Source: a virus. Taken from it: a stretch of DNA of 45,977 nucleotides. The stretch covers positions 1 to 45,977 of IMG/VR virus record IMGVR_UViG_3300046323_000300; one strand, given 5' to 3'. Of the stretch, positions 6,932 to 15,104 are shown one piece after another (position 1 is the stretch's first letter; each line of letters starts with the position of its first letter). The position numbers were made by a program, and so were the translations under genes. The notes under the pieces are model-generated. The model had not been told where the DNA came from. It made no database searches and was given only the letters and a program-made list of their open reading frames with translations.

Positions 6932-7706
6932 AGATATAGTCATCAAAGTAATAGACTCAAAAAGTGCATCAGAAATAGTCAAAAGGCTCCACTATTCAGG
7001 CAAGGTTGCCAATAATTCTCAAATCCATTTCGGGGTTTTCCTAAACGGAACTCTCCAGGGCGCTCTGCAGTTTGGCGCTTCAATCGATAAAAGACGAATG
7101 GCTCAAAACCTTGGCATTGGGTTTAATGAATCTTTAGAGCTTAATAGAATGGCACTTTCAGACCAATGTCCGAAAAATTCCGAGAGTCGAGCTTTAGGCA
7201 TTTGTCTACGTCTCTTAAAAAAGACCTACCCTCATTTAAAAGTCATTGTCTCTTTTGCTGATGCTTGTCAATGTGGTGACGGAACGATCTATCGTGCCTC
7301 GGGCTTCAAGCTCCACTCATTCAAGAAAAACAATTCTCTCCTTCACGATCCTACTGGCAAGATTGTGTTCAATCATGGCTCTAAAAAGTACAAAGGGGGG
7401 GGCGTTATCGCTAAAAAGTCATTGGACAATCACCTCAGGGAAGATGGGAAGTATCTCTCATCATCATTAAAAAAGCAGGGTCTGGTGCCTATCGAGGGCT
7501 TTCAGATGAAATATCTATTCTTTTTCGACAAAGAGCTGGAAAAGAAATTCAAGTTCGTAGAATTTGACAAGATACCTGATTCCGTGAGAATGTATAAAGG
7601 CAAGCGCACTGGAAGCAAAAATGATGTTGCGTCTCCCGTCCAGGGGGAAGATGGAGGTTTGATTCCTACCCCAGTGCTCCATAACTCCGCATCTCAAAAA
7701 AAATAA
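6918..7706 (+). CDS. Mom-like DNA base modification protein (GNAT fold)
   Basis: 262 residues. The first 135 match the Mu Mom-type family: RLHYSGKVANNSQIHFGVFL (23-42), GALQFG (48-53), ELNRMALSD (74-82), ICLRLLKKTYPHLKVIVSFAD (95-115) and GTIYRASGF (122-130). Mu Mom converts adenine to a methylcarbamoyl-type derivative and protects phage DNA from restriction. The C-terminal half (140-262) is longer and basic. It overlaps the ParB-like gene, as expected for a co-expressed pair. No Com-like translational activator was recognised nearby. Confidence 0.8.
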   Translation: MFKAKDIVIKVIDSKSASEIVKRLHYSGKVANNSQIHFGVFLNGTLQGALQFGASIDKRRMAQNLGIGFNESLELNRMALSDQCPKNSESRALGICLRLLKKTYPHLKVIVSFADACQCGDGTIYRASGFKLHSFKKNNSLLHDPTGKIVFNHGSKKYKGGGVIAKKSLDNHLREDGKYLSSSLKKQGLVPIEGFQMKYLFFFDKELEKKFKFVEFDKIPDSVRMYKGKRTGSKNDVASPVQGEDGGLIPTPVLHNSASQKK

Positions 7707-7774
7707 ATTTCATTTAGTTTCATTTTCTTATTGCATCACCTAAATAATGATTTAGCATTTTGTTAAATAAATAT

Positions 7775-7789
7775 GCCCCAGGATGGGGC
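7775..7789 (+). promoter_or_regulatory. Small hairpin in the leader of the replication gene
   Basis: GCCCC-AGGAT-GGGGC forms a 5-bp GC-only stem with a 5-base loop, 16 bases before the preferred ATG at 7806. An in-frame ATG at 7773 overlaps its left edge but has no ribosome site. It could modulate initiation or be an operator. The 99-base gap 7707-7805 holds nothing else I can support. Confidence 0.35.
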
Positions 7790-7805
7790 GCAACATGGGG
7801 AATTC

Positions 7806-8669
7806 ATGGCACGAATCAACATAGAAGATTCACTATTCAAGGATGGACGATTTACAAACTTATGCATTAAACTCGGAACTCGTAAACTAGCCATTGGTGC
7901 GCTAGTCGAAGCTTGGATGCTAGCTCAAACTTATGTTTCACCAGATAATCCAAAGGGGTTAATTCCTGTCGAAGCATGGGCAGAACATGAAATAGAAGAC
8001 GCGATCATTGAAAAGAAATTAGCCAAAGTAATAGACCAAATGGTGGTCGAGCTATGCGGTGCGCAAGAAAGTTTTGCTTGGTTGGTTCAAAAACAGATGG
8101 CTGCAAAAAAAGGCGGCATGGCAAACGCAAGCCGTATAGAAGCCGAACGGGAGCCTATAGGCTCGACTCGGAAGCCGAAATTAGCCGACTCGATCCCTCT
8201 TGATCTTACTCCTACTCTTCCTCCTCCTCTAGATCCAGATCCAACAGTGTTACTAAATTTTGATTTTGAAAGATTGTATAATTTATATCCAAGAAAAGAA
8301 GGTAAGTCTTTAGGATTTAAAAAGTGCTCAAAGATTAAGTCGCAGAAAGACTATCAAGCCCTGGAGCAAGCCATAAGAATTTATGCAGGCAAAGTGGCGG
8401 CAGAAAAAACCGAGATTCAATATATCAAGCAGTTTTCATCTTTTATGACCACATGGAGGGATTGGTTAGAATATAAACCTACAAAATCAGTCAGCACCAA
8501 CAAAATGATTTCAAATCGAGATAAAGATGAAATGTTCGCTCGCATGGCTAAAACCGACGAGCAGCGTGGTGATGGATTAACAAAAGCAGCGCAAGATCCA
8601 AAAATGAAAGAAATCATGGACAAATTATTAGGTAAAAAAATTCCCTCGACCCCAGAAAATAAAGAATGA
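7806..8669 (+). CDS. Phage replication initiator-like protein
   Basis: 287 residues from ATG 7806 (GGGG at 7797-7800), preferred over ATG 7773. The N-terminus (MARINIEDSLFKDGRF, then IGALVEAWMLAQTY) is the winged-helix-like start seen in phage replication proteins. A proline-rich linker follows (PTLPPPLDPDP). The C-terminal domain begins LYNLYPRKEGKSLGFKKC and runs to FSSFMTTWRDWLEY, the pattern of lambda O / DnaD-type replisome organisers. It probably binds the origin and recruits the host helicase. No phage helicase or polymerase is present. Confidence 0.75.
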   Translation: MARINIEDSLFKDGRFTNLCIKLGTRKLAIGALVEAWMLAQTYVSPDNPKGLIPVEAWAEHEIEDAIIEKKLAKVIDQMVVELCGAQESFAWLVQKQMAAKKGGMANASRIEAEREPIGSTRKPKLADSIPLDLTPTLPPPLDPDPTVLLNFDFERLYNLYPRKEGKSLGFKKCSKIKSQKDYQALEQAIRIYAGKVAAEKTEIQYIKQFSSFMTTWRDWLEYKPTKSVSTNKMISNRDKDEMFARMAKTDEQRGDGLTKAAQDPKMKEIMDKLLGKKIPSTPENKE

Positions 8670-8723
8670 CTTTAAAATTAGATGTGCTTTAATGAGACAA
8701 CAAACCACCAAGGAGGATGGATA

Positions 8724-9689
8724 ATGAGCGAACTAAGAAGGTTAGAAGAATTAGAACGGATCGATAAAAAAGTCTCGAGTGTTTCGGGATTGGTAGAGAT
8801 GATGGTTAGCCCCAAGCATTTTTATTCAAAATATGTCTTGAAAGAAGGCAAATCGACAAAGGCTATGGATGACGGAACCATGATTCATAAGGCCGTATTA
8901 GAGCCTGAATCATTCCACGAGATGTATGCGGTTCTCGAGCCTAAAGAAAAATTCATGCAAACCAAGGAAGATTTGCAGCAGTTTATCACTTTAAACGGAG
9001 TGGCTCCGTCAAAAGGCAAAAAAGAAGAATTAATCAATCAGGCGTTGGCCATCGATCCAGAAGCAAAAATCTGGGACATTTACTTTCAAAAAATGACTTC
9101 TACTGGCAAGTTGGTAATTTCATCGGATGAATATACCAAGTGTGAGCGAATCATAAAAGAAGTTGAATCACACGAGTGGCTTAAAAGATTGCCAGCGAAC
9201 CGACAAAATGAAGTTGCTGGATACTTTACCCATCCAAGCGGAGCAATTATCACTTTTCGGTTAGATTGCTTATTTTTTGGTAAAAATGGACGCCCTGTTA
9301 TCATAGATTTGAAAAAAACAACTGACGCCTCTCCCGAAGCATTTGCAAAACAAATCTGGAATAACAAACTATTCGTCCAAGCTGCTTGCTACGTCGATGC
9401 AATCAAAGATATCACTGGCATTGAGCCACTTTATTGTTGGGTTGTGGTCGAGGACAAAGCGCCATACTGCGTCGAAGTTTATTCTGCCGACGATGGGATG
9501 CTTTCAGCAGGTCATAATGTTTACAACAAAATGCTAAATAAATTCATTGAGTGCAAAGAGACTGGAATCTGGCCGAGCTATACCAATGGGCACGTTAATC
9601 CTATAGCGTTGCCTCATTGGGCTTTCGGTAAATTGGATGAGTTCGCAGATTCTGAGTTATATTTTAGCCAAGAAAGAGAGCAAGCATGA
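8724..9689 (+). CDS. RecE-like (DUF3799, PD-(D/E)xK) exonuclease
   Basis: 321 residues from ATG 8724 (AAGGAGGA upstream). Features of the RecE C-terminal/DUF3799 nuclease: SPKHFYSKYVL, then GTMIHKAVLEPE, the catalytic core FRLDCLFFGKNGRPVIIDLK with a D...D-x-K layout, and QAACYVDAIKDITG. A SAP-like insertion (TLNGVAPSKGKKEELINQAL) lies near residues 85-105. The family degrades double-stranded DNA 5' to 3' and hands single strands to RecT, whose gene follows with an ATGA overlap. Confidence 0.87.
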   Translation: MSELRRLEELERIDKKVSSVSGLVEMMVSPKHFYSKYVLKEGKSTKAMDDGTMIHKAVLEPESFHEMYAVLEPKEKFMQTKEDLQQFITLNGVAPSKGKKEELINQALAIDPEAKIWDIYFQKMTSTGKLVISSDEYTKCERIIKEVESHEWLKRLPANRQNEVAGYFTHPSGAIITFRLDCLFFGKNGRPVIIDLKKTTDASPEAFAKQIWNNKLFVQAACYVDAIKDITGIEPLYCWVVVEDKAPYCVEVYSADDGMLSAGHNVYNKMLNKFIECKETGIWPSYTNGHVNPIALPHWAFGKLDEFADSELYFSQEREQA

Positions 9690-10444
9690 AATCAGCAAGA
9701 GAAATAATAGAAGACGGAATGATCCCACAAGAGGCAGCAAAAGAAATCGAAAAAAAGAAGCCAGCGCAGCTATTGGTTCCAATGGGTACCGATGGTCGAT
9801 TTATTATTAACCACCACGAGGATTTAAAGGCTGCGGCAGCATGGGCTATGCATATTAAGCTAGCTCCTGCGGCTCTTGTTAAAGAAGGGGTTGAAGCAAT
9901 CATGTCGGCACTGACAGTTTGCCATGCTTTGAAAAAGCCCTATACGCTCATGCAATATATGTTTTACTACAAAGGAAACATCACATTGTTTGGTATCGGG
10001 TTCAGTTCATTAGCCGAAGAAAGTCCTAATTTCGGTGAGAAACGAGAATACTGGGTTGATAAAGATTATAAAAAAGTAACGCTAGAGAACAAAAACTTCG
10101 GTCAAGAATGGGCTGCGGTGGTTGAAATCAAGCGCAAGGATTCCAAGGAGTGGAATTCAACTTTTTTCACTATGGACGATGCTCGGAAAGCCGATCTCTA
10201 TCCAGCGCAAAAGAATGTCTGGAAAAATGGGCAAGTGGTGGGCAAAGAAGATAGTCCAGATTCACCTTGGAACAAATATACTCGTGATATGCTTATGTGG
10301 AAAGCAAGGGTTCGTGGATACAAAGCGAACTTTGCAGAGGCATTGGCAGGGGTTGAGTGCTATGAAGATGTGCGAGAAGTTTTGGAAGCCAAGGACGTTA
10401 CCCCGAGTTCGAATAATGCCGATGAGTTAAATTCAATCATATGA
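9686..10444 (+). CDS. RecT-family single-strand annealing protein
   Basis: 252 residues. The RecT signature is seen: LVKEGVEAIMSALTVCHALK, then KPYTLMQYMFYYKGN, and SPWNKYTRDMLMWKARVRGY near the C-terminus. RecT anneals complementary single strands and works with the adjacent RecE-like exonuclease in phage recombination and repair. Start and stop overlap the neighbours by 4 bases each. Confidence 0.88.
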   Translation: MKSAREIIEDGMIPQEAAKEIEKKKPAQLLVPMGTDGRFIINHHEDLKAAAAWAMHIKLAPAALVKEGVEAIMSALTVCHALKKPYTLMQYMFYYKGNITLFGIGFSSLAEESPNFGEKREYWVDKDYKKVTLENKNFGQEWAAVVEIKRKDSKEWNSTFFTMDDARKADLYPAQKNVWKNGQVVGKEDSPDSPWNKYTRDMLMWKARVRGYKANFAEALAGVECYEDVREVLEAKDVTPSSNNADELNSII

Positions 10445-10671
10445 ACAAGCAAATCGGAGAGTGGAATACAAAATCAAAACATGGCCGACCAAAATTGGCC
10501 TCGTATTATTATCCCGACAAAGAAGAAATCCAGGTCGAGAACATAAGAAAAAGCTTGAATATGCCACCCATTAAAATAGGATTTAGAGACTGCCTATGCT
10601 GTGGAAATAACTTCAAAAGCATGGACTTGAAAAATATGAAAACCTGCGTTAGATGTCGCAGAGAGGATTAA
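10441..10671 (+). CDS. Small zinc-ribbon protein
   Basis: 76 residues. The C-terminus has two CxxC knuckles: CLCCGNNF (C59/C61/C62 region) and CVRCRRED at the end. The N-terminal half is basic. It sits between RecT and an HTH gene. It probably binds nucleic acid; the function is unknown. Confidence 0.7.
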   Translation: MNKQIGEWNTKSKHGRPKLASYYYPDKEEIQVENIRKSLNMPPIKIGFRDCLCCGNNFKSMDLKNMKTCVRCRRED

Positions 10672-10899
10672 ATGGAAATTTTTAAACGAGATGCAAGCAG
10701 CACGATTAAACAAAATAAGGCACTCGTTCTTTTTAATGAGTTAGGCCTCACAGATGAGGAATTATCTAAAATGTCGGGAGTAGACAAAACCGATATTAAG
10801 AAATTTTCAGCAGGGACGCTGAGACTTTCTCACCGATCATTTTTTAGAATATCAATGGCGTTGGTTTCTGAAAAGATAGCGAGAAAATATGTCTCATAA
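10672..10899 (+). CDS. Small helix-turn-helix-like protein
   Basis: 75 residues. A Cro-like pattern is visible: FNELGLTDEELSKMSGVDKT, then DIKKFSAGTLRLSHRSF. It follows the zinc-ribbon gene immediately after its stop and overlaps the GGQ gene by 11 bases. It could be a DNA-binding regulator. The match is moderate. Confidence 0.6.
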   Translation: MEIFKRDASSTIKQNKALVLFNELGLTDEELSKMSGVDKTDIKKFSAGTLRLSHRSFFRISMALVSEKIARKYVS

Positions 10900-11227
10900 G
10901 AAAAAAGAGCTTCTATTTAGATTAACCGCCAAGGACTTTGACTTTCAAGCAAAGCGTGGATCTGGAGCTGGAGGCCAGAAGAAAAATAAAACTTCTTCTG
11001 CTATCCAATGCTTTCATCAACCGAGTGGCGCTATGGGAGAGTCCGAAGACCAAAGGGAGCAATCTCAGAATAGGAAAATTGCATTTAAAAGATGTACCGA
11101 TACTTTAGAGTTTCGAGCATGGCTGCGCATGAAGACTGACGCTGCTATGGGGAGAATTGAAATCACTGAGTCAGATGAAAATGGTGTCGAACGGACTCGA
11201 CTTTTAGATCACCAGGAGGTCAAGTGA
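10889..11227 (+). CDS. Release-factor-like protein with GGQ motif (RF-1 domain)
   Basis: 112 residues. The RF-1/ArfB catalytic pattern is present: RGSGAGGQKKNKTSSAIQ (23-40), with GGQ at 28-30, followed by a basic segment NRKIAFKRC. GGQ proteins hydrolyse peptidyl-tRNA on the ribosome. It lacks the codon-recognition domains of RF1 and RF2, so stop-codon-independent release (ArfB/PrfH-like) is the better comparison. The phage use is unknown; ribosome rescue or host translation control is possible. Confidence 0.82.
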   Translation: MSHKKKELLFRLTAKDFDFQAKRGSGAGGQKKNKTSSAIQCFHQPSGAMGESEDQREQSQNRKIAFKRCTDTLEFRAWLRMKTDAAMGRIEITESDENGVERTRLLDHQEVK

Positions 11228-11436
11228 GTGATAATTATCCAGATGGCGCTGCTAACGATAAGCGAGCTCCTTGGAATCAAGAAGACGAAACGGAGTGCCC
11301 TGATTGTGAAGGATACGGAACAATTGATAGATTGAATGGCGGTTCCGAATCTGAGTGTCAAAGATGCAGTGGAAAAGGATATTATTGGCAAGAGCGAGAT
11401 GAAGATTTTTACGAGGATGACGATTTAATTAACTAA
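11224..11436 (+). CDS. DnaJ-type cysteine-rich zinc protein
   Basis: 70 residues starting at GTG 11224, supported by AGGAGG 4 bases upstream and a 4-base overlap with the GGQ gene. Two CxxCxGxG-type motifs (CPDCEGYGTI and CQRCSGKGYY) match half of a DnaJ zinc centre. Such mini-DnaJ fingers are frequent in phages with unknown partners. The C-terminus is very acidic. Confidence 0.75.
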   Translation: MSDNYPDGAANDKRAPWNQEDETECPDCEGYGTIDRLNGGSESECQRCSGKGYYWQERDEDFYEDDDLIN

Positions 11437-11449
11437 CAAAGGAGTTATT

Positions 11450-11650
11450 ATGCGAAAAATGATTAAGGAAATGATAGAAGCTAGACAATTATCGATAAGA
11501 TCATGCAAAAGGTTAAAAGCCCAGGATGAACTTCTCGATAAAGAGACGAAATACTGGGACGAATCAATAGCTGGCTACGAGAAAGAAATAGCCACTCTCG
11601 AAGGAAAGTTAGCTGCTTTACCTGCGGAAGAACCATGTTTAGACGCTTAG
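11450..11650 (+). CDS. Small coiled-coil protein
   Basis: 66 residues, almost wholly charged helix (for example YEKEIATLEGKLAAL), with a good ribosome site (AAAGGAG). It overlaps the next gene by 16 bases. No family recognised. Confidence 0.65.
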   Translation: MRKMIKEMIEARQLSIRSCKRLKAQDELLDKETKYWDESIAGYEKEIATLEGKLAALPAEEPCLDA

Positions 11651-11826
11651 ATTTAATCATTGTGGCTTTGTTCGGAGCTTTTAGCATAGGGTGGTTCGTA
11701 TTCGGAGCCATCCTATCTAAACCGCAACCGACAATCATCAAGGTTTTGTATTACAAAAATGGTAAACTGACCCACACTGACGTCACCATGAATGATTCCG
11801 AGAAATATAAGGAGTGCGAAAAATGA
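11635..11826 (+). CDS. Small single-pass membrane protein
   Basis: 63 residues. A transmembrane helix is clear at about 8-27 (IIVALFGAFSIGWFVFGAIL), followed by a soluble tail. The N-terminus MFRRLD suggests the N-in, C-out orientation. Function unknown. Confidence 0.65.
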   Translation: MFRRLDLIIVALFGAFSIGWFVFGAILSKPQPTIIKVLYYKNGKLTHTDVTMNDSEKYKECEK

Positions 11827-12233
11827 ATTTAGAAAAAATCATAGGAAAAACATTTACTTCTGTAGAGCAATTTGAAAAAGAAAAAATAAAATTCACTGTA
11901 TCTGAAAACGAAGCTTATTTAATGCTTCACTCTCAAGATTGCTGCGAATCTGTTTTAATAGATGATATTGCTGGAGATTTACAGGATCTAGTTGGCAGTC
12001 CAATACTTCAAGCCGAGGTAGTAGCCAGCGCAGAGCCACCATCTCATATCAAAGAGCAGCGAGATAAAGAAAAAGCCGAAGCTGATGCTAAAGGCGACTA
12101 TTATTGTGATATTGATAGCGAAACATGGACATTTTATAAACTGGCTACAATTAAAGGTTCGGTTACTATTCGTTGGCGAGGTGAATCAAATGGCTATTAT
12201 TCTGAGTCGGTTGATTTCGAGGAAGCAATATGA
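11823..12233 (+). CDS. DUF7448-like protein
   Basis: 136 residues from ATG 11823 (ATGA overlap with the previous stop). The C-terminal pattern TWTFYKLATIKGSVTIRW then ESNGYYSESVDF is characteristic of a small phage family I recall as DUF7448, and the N-terminal ESVLIDDIAGDLQDLVGSPI also fits. Function not known. Confidence 0.7.
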   Translation: MNLEKIIGKTFTSVEQFEKEKIKFTVSENEAYLMLHSQDCCESVLIDDIAGDLQDLVGSPILQAEVVASAEPPSHIKEQRDKEKAEADAKGDYYCDIDSETWTFYKLATIKGSVTIRWRGESNGYYSESVDFEEAI

Positions 12234-12454
12234 GCTACGCAGCAAAAGCAGTTATGTTCGCCACTTTAGCAAAAGGTGGCTCAATGCAAATAAGCGAACT
12301 GACGGATTATCCTGGCGTCCATATTTCTCGCACTAGAGAAGATCGAAACGCCAAAACAGTCCAGCTAGTCACTTATAGAGAAAATGAATTCAAAACAATA
12401 GCCGAAGCGGTTGAAGCTTGGCAGAAGGATCAAAATGGAAAAAGCGAGGATTGA
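12230..12454 (+). CDS. Small hypothetical protein
   Basis: 74 residues with 4-base overlap to the previous gene and 20-base overlap to the next. Predicted mixed alpha/beta (VMFATLAKGGSMQISELTDY, FKTIAEAVEAWQKDQ). No family recognised. Confidence 0.62.
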   Translation: MSYAAKAVMFATLAKGGSMQISELTDYPGVHISRTREDRNAKTVQLVTYRENEFKTIAEAVEAWQKDQNGKSED

Positions 12455-12653
12455 AATAAAAAACGCAACGGTTCATAATGGCAAATTAACTGGAACCGTA
12501 TTTGACCACCCGAAACTAGGCAAGCATCCAGAGGGTTTATTTATCATGACTAGTGGCATTGTTAAATACGAAGGTAATGTGATTGAAACAAAAAATTCAA
12601 TATACGAAGTTCAAAGCTGGGCGGTTCAACCATCTCTAGAAGCGGAGATGTAA
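12435..12653 (+). CDS. Small beta-rich hypothetical protein
   Basis: 72 residues from ATG 12435 (an in-frame start at 12411 lies deeper in the upstream gene). Strand-like alternation is seen in ARIEIKNATVHNGKLTGTVF and IVKYEGNVIETKNSIYEV. The pattern of a short phage protein about a sequence of strands with GKLTGTV is familiar, but I cannot name a family. Confidence 0.62.
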   Translation: MEKARIEIKNATVHNGKLTGTVFDHPKLGKHPEGLFIMTSGIVKYEGNVIETKNSIYEVQSWAVQPSLEAEM

Positions 12654-12982
12654 TGACCGCAATAATCTTCAAAATCCTAATGATAGTCTGGATTCACTGG
12701 GTAGCGGATTTTGTCCTGCAGACCGATCAAATGGCTCAAAATAAATCTAAAAGCAATAGATGGCTTTCTATCCACATAATAGTCTATTCTTTGCCTTGGT
12801 TTATTTTCGGGTGGAAGTTTGCATTAGTTAATGCTGCGGCGCACTGGTTGATTGATTGGGTTACCTCTCGGATCACAAGTCAATTGTGGGCTAAAAAAGA
12901 TGTGCACAATTTCTTCGTGGTGATTGGATTCGATCAAGCGGCTCATTTGACTATTCTCATTTTGAGCGCAGTGTATTTATGA
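12653..12982 (+). CDS. DUF3307-like membrane protein
   Basis: 109 residues with three to four hydrophobic segments. HWVADFVLQTDQMAQNKSKS (15-34) and AAAHWLIDWVTS are the conserved parts of DUF3307, an inner-membrane family of unknown role found in phages and bacteria. It overlaps the upstream stop by one base. Confidence 0.78.
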   Translation: MTAIIFKILMIVWIHWVADFVLQTDQMAQNKSKSNRWLSIHIIVYSLPWFIFGWKFALVNAAAHWLIDWVTSRITSQLWAKKDVHNFFVVIGFDQAAHLTILILSAVYL

Positions 12983-13022
12983 AACTTTTTAACCGCTCCC
13001 CCGAGCATGAAGGAGAATTAGG

Positions 13023-13637
13023 ATGAGAGTTTTGGTAGCTTGTGAAGAATCAGGAGTACTTTTAAATGCCTTATTACCTAAAGGTGTTGACGCATACTCT
13101 TGTGATTTGCAACCAACTAGGTCTTTTCGTAAAGACAGGCACTTTCAATGTGATGTAATTGATTTGTTAACTAATAAAACAATGAGCAATCACAAATTTG
13201 ATGCTTTATTTGCTTTCCCAACCTGTACTGATCTTTGCGTAAGCGGAGCAAGGCATTTTGAAGCTAAAAGATTAGATGGCAGACAACAAAAGTCGATTGA
13301 TTTCTTTATGTTTTTCGTAAATTACCCAGCAAAAATTAAGTTAATAGAAAACCCAATAGGCATAATGAGCACAGTTTACAGAAAGCCAGATCAAATAATT
13401 CAACCTTGGCAATTTGGTCACGGCGAGACTAAAGCAACCTGTCTATGGCTTACAGGACTGCCGCCGTTGAAGCCAACAAATGTTGTTGATGGACGAGAAG
13501 CAAGAGTGCATAGAATGCCACCAAGCAAAGATAGAGCGCAAAAAAGATCAGAGACTTATCAAGGTATAGCCCAGGCAATAGCAGATCAGTACGCAGAATT
13601 TTTAATCCCCCCAGCGGGCAAAGAACGGATGGAGTGA
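13023..13637 (+). CDS. Phage DNA-cytosine-methylase-like protein
   Basis: 204 residues. The start MRVLVACEESGVLLNALLPK resembles the SAM motif of C5 methylases (CEESG), followed by YSCDLQPT, AFPTCTDLCVSGARHF (PPC-loop position replaced by PTC), IENPIGIMST (ENP motif), KPDQIIQPWQFGH and KATCLWLTGLPPL. This family is common in phages and is annotated as DNA methylase. The ENP and PTC motifs suggest a reduced C5-type fold. Actual modification is unproven. The ribosome site AAGGAG precedes it. Confidence 0.75.
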   Translation: MRVLVACEESGVLLNALLPKGVDAYSCDLQPTRSFRKDRHFQCDVIDLLTNKTMSNHKFDALFAFPTCTDLCVSGARHFEAKRLDGRQQKSIDFFMFFVNYPAKIKLIENPIGIMSTVYRKPDQIIQPWQFGHGETKATCLWLTGLPPLKPTNVVDGREARVHRMPPSKDRAQKRSETYQGIAQAIADQYAEFLIPPAGKERME

Positions 13638-13641
13638 ACGG

Positions 13642-14049
13642 ATGAAAAGCAAATATGTTAGAAGATTTGTATTAGAACCATATCAAAAACAGATGCACAC
13701 TAATTATGATGCTATTGAGGTTGATTCAAGAGACTTATCTTTCTTAAAAGACACTGGCAAGTTGGTTGTAGTTCTTGAGTCTGACTATAAAACCCTCCGC
13801 TCCCATCTCGATCTTGCTGTGAAGGCTATTAGATTTTATGCTGATAGAAAAAACTGGAATGATCGAGCTTATGAATCTCCAGATGGAAACAGCGATAATG
13901 ATGGAGATATTTTCGATGTAATTGATATTGAAGATGTAGAAATAGCTGTGGACGACAAACACAACGACGAGTCTTACATAGGACACTACACTTTCGGAGG
14001 CAAGCTCGCCAGAGCAACCCTAAAGCAATTAACCCAAGGAGAAGAGTAA
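13642..14049 (+). CDS. Hypothetical protein with FYADRxNW module
   Basis: 135 residues. The C-terminal 80 carry LDLAVKAIRFYADRKNW and end GGKLARATLKQLTQGEE, a module shared with the protein at 15101. The middle is acidic (DIEDVEIAVDDKHNDE). The stop overlaps the next start by one base. Function unknown. Confidence 0.68.
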   Translation: MKSKYVRRFVLEPYQKQMHTNYDAIEVDSRDLSFLKDTGKLVVVLESDYKTLRSHLDLAVKAIRFYADRKNWNDRAYESPDGNSDNDGDIFDVIDIEDVEIAVDDKHNDESYIGHYTFGGKLARATLKQLTQGEE

Positions 14050-14261
14050 TGAGTGGATTAAAAGACGGAGTTTATATTTCAAAGAGAACAGGTAAATTAA
14101 AAGTTTTAGATATGACTGGTTTAAAGTGGGTACTTGATGAGGGAATTATTAAACAGCATCCTTTGTTTAGGCTTAAGGTTCCTGTTGTTGCTGAAATGAC
14201 TCCTGGTTGGCCTTTAGATGAAACTAATCTTAAAAATTGTGAATATTTAGGAGAGCTTTAA
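14049..14261 (+). CDS. Small hypothetical protein
   Basis: 70 residues, strand-rich at the start (GVYISKRTGKLKVLDMT), with a conserved-looking tail ETNLKNCEYLGEL. It starts on the last base of the previous gene. No family recognised. Confidence 0.65.
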   Translation: MSGLKDGVYISKRTGKLKVLDMTGLKWVLDEGIIKQHPLFRLKVPVVAEMTPGWPLDETNLKNCEYLGEL

Positions 14262-14262
14262 A

Positions 14263-14853
14263 ATGACTAAAACAGCACAGGAAATGGCTGAGGAGTATGC
14301 AAACTCTGAAGTTCCAATCTCAGCAGGAGAAAGCTCCGAAATCAGGCGTCTTCTTATTAAGGGAGTAGCTGGTCATTGGCTTAAGGGCTACAAACAATGT
14401 GAAGCGGATAAGGATTTGAGAATAAAGGAACTTGAGAAGCTTTTATCTGAAGTAAACTCTTGCAAACTAGGCAATTTAGTAATCTACAACCCGAACGGCG
14501 AAGATAAAGACGCTAAGTTTGTGGCTGGCTTATGTCAGTCAATACAGACTGAGAATGAAAAACTTCAAGATGAAAATACCCTGCTGACCGCTAAGCTTGA
14601 GAAGGCTGATTTGCTTGGAGTAGCTGGTATTGAGCTAGAACAAGCTTTCGTTCATGTAATTGAAGAATGGAAAGGTTTTTGGATGAATCAGAGACAGAAT
14701 GACGAAGCTGATTATCAAAACTATTTGCATAGAGCTTTAGGCGTTGATGCGAATATGAAATATCACTTAGCTAAGAAATTGAGGGAGTTGATGATTTCAC
14801 GCCAAGCCCTAACCCCCGACAAAGCGAAGGGCTCCAATGGCTCCGATACATAA
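14263..14853 (+). CDS. Coiled-coil hypothetical protein
   Basis: 196 residues. A central helix has heptad-like spacing (DLRIKELEKLLSEV, TENEKLQDENTLLTAKLEKA). The N-terminus MTKTAQEMAEEYANSEVP and the region GVAGHWLKGYKQCEAD resemble phage proteins of unknown function. The last 17 bases overlap the next small gene. Confidence 0.65.
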   Translation: MTKTAQEMAEEYANSEVPISAGESSEIRRLLIKGVAGHWLKGYKQCEADKDLRIKELEKLLSEVNSCKLGNLVIYNPNGEDKDAKFVAGLCQSIQTENEKLQDENTLLTAKLEKADLLGVAGIELEQAFVHVIEEWKGFWMNQRQNDEADYQNYLHRALGVDANMKYHLAKKLRELMISRQALTPDKAKGSNGSDT

Positions 14854-14992
14854 ACCATATCACCCATACCAAGACGAGCGAGTGGCACCTATCTGCGGCG
14901 AAAAGCCTGTGTTGTTGAAGTACGCCTTTGAGACATGGATTAAAGTCACCTGTCTCAAGTGCCTAAACAAACTTAAACAGAAAGCGAAATGA
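14837..14992 (+). CDS. Short zinc-knuckle protein A
   Basis: 51 residues; overlaps the previous gene by 17 bases in another frame. It has one ICG cysteine and a VTCLKCLNKL knuckle near the end. The same layout occurs in the protein at 15721, so the two look like paralogues. Function unknown. Confidence 0.6.
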   Translation: MAPIHKPYHPYQDERVAPICGEKPVLLKYAFETWIKVTCLKCLNKLKQKAK

Positions 14993-14993
14993 T

Positions 14994-15104
14994 ATGAGTA
15001 GATCGAGTAGAGATTATAGAAATGAGCGAGGCTCGGGCGGCGGCTGGATTTTGATATTCTTTTTTATCGTCGCAGTATTTACGCTGTGTTCGAGGTATTT
15101 ATGA
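14994..15104 (+). CDS. Very small membrane protein
   Basis: 36 residues: a polar, arginine- and glycine-rich start (MSRSSRDYRNERGSG) then one hydrophobic helix (WILIFFFIVAVFTL). It starts 1 base after the previous stop and its own stop overlaps the next ATG (ATGA), which supports its being translated. Confidence 0.55.
   Translation: MSRSSRDYRNERGSGGGWILIFFFIVAVFTLCSRYL

Noticed and set aside
7773-7805. Upstream ATG for the replication gene
   Set aside because: It lies in a hairpin without a ribosome site; ATG 7806 follows GGGG and begins the recognisable MARINIEDSLF text.
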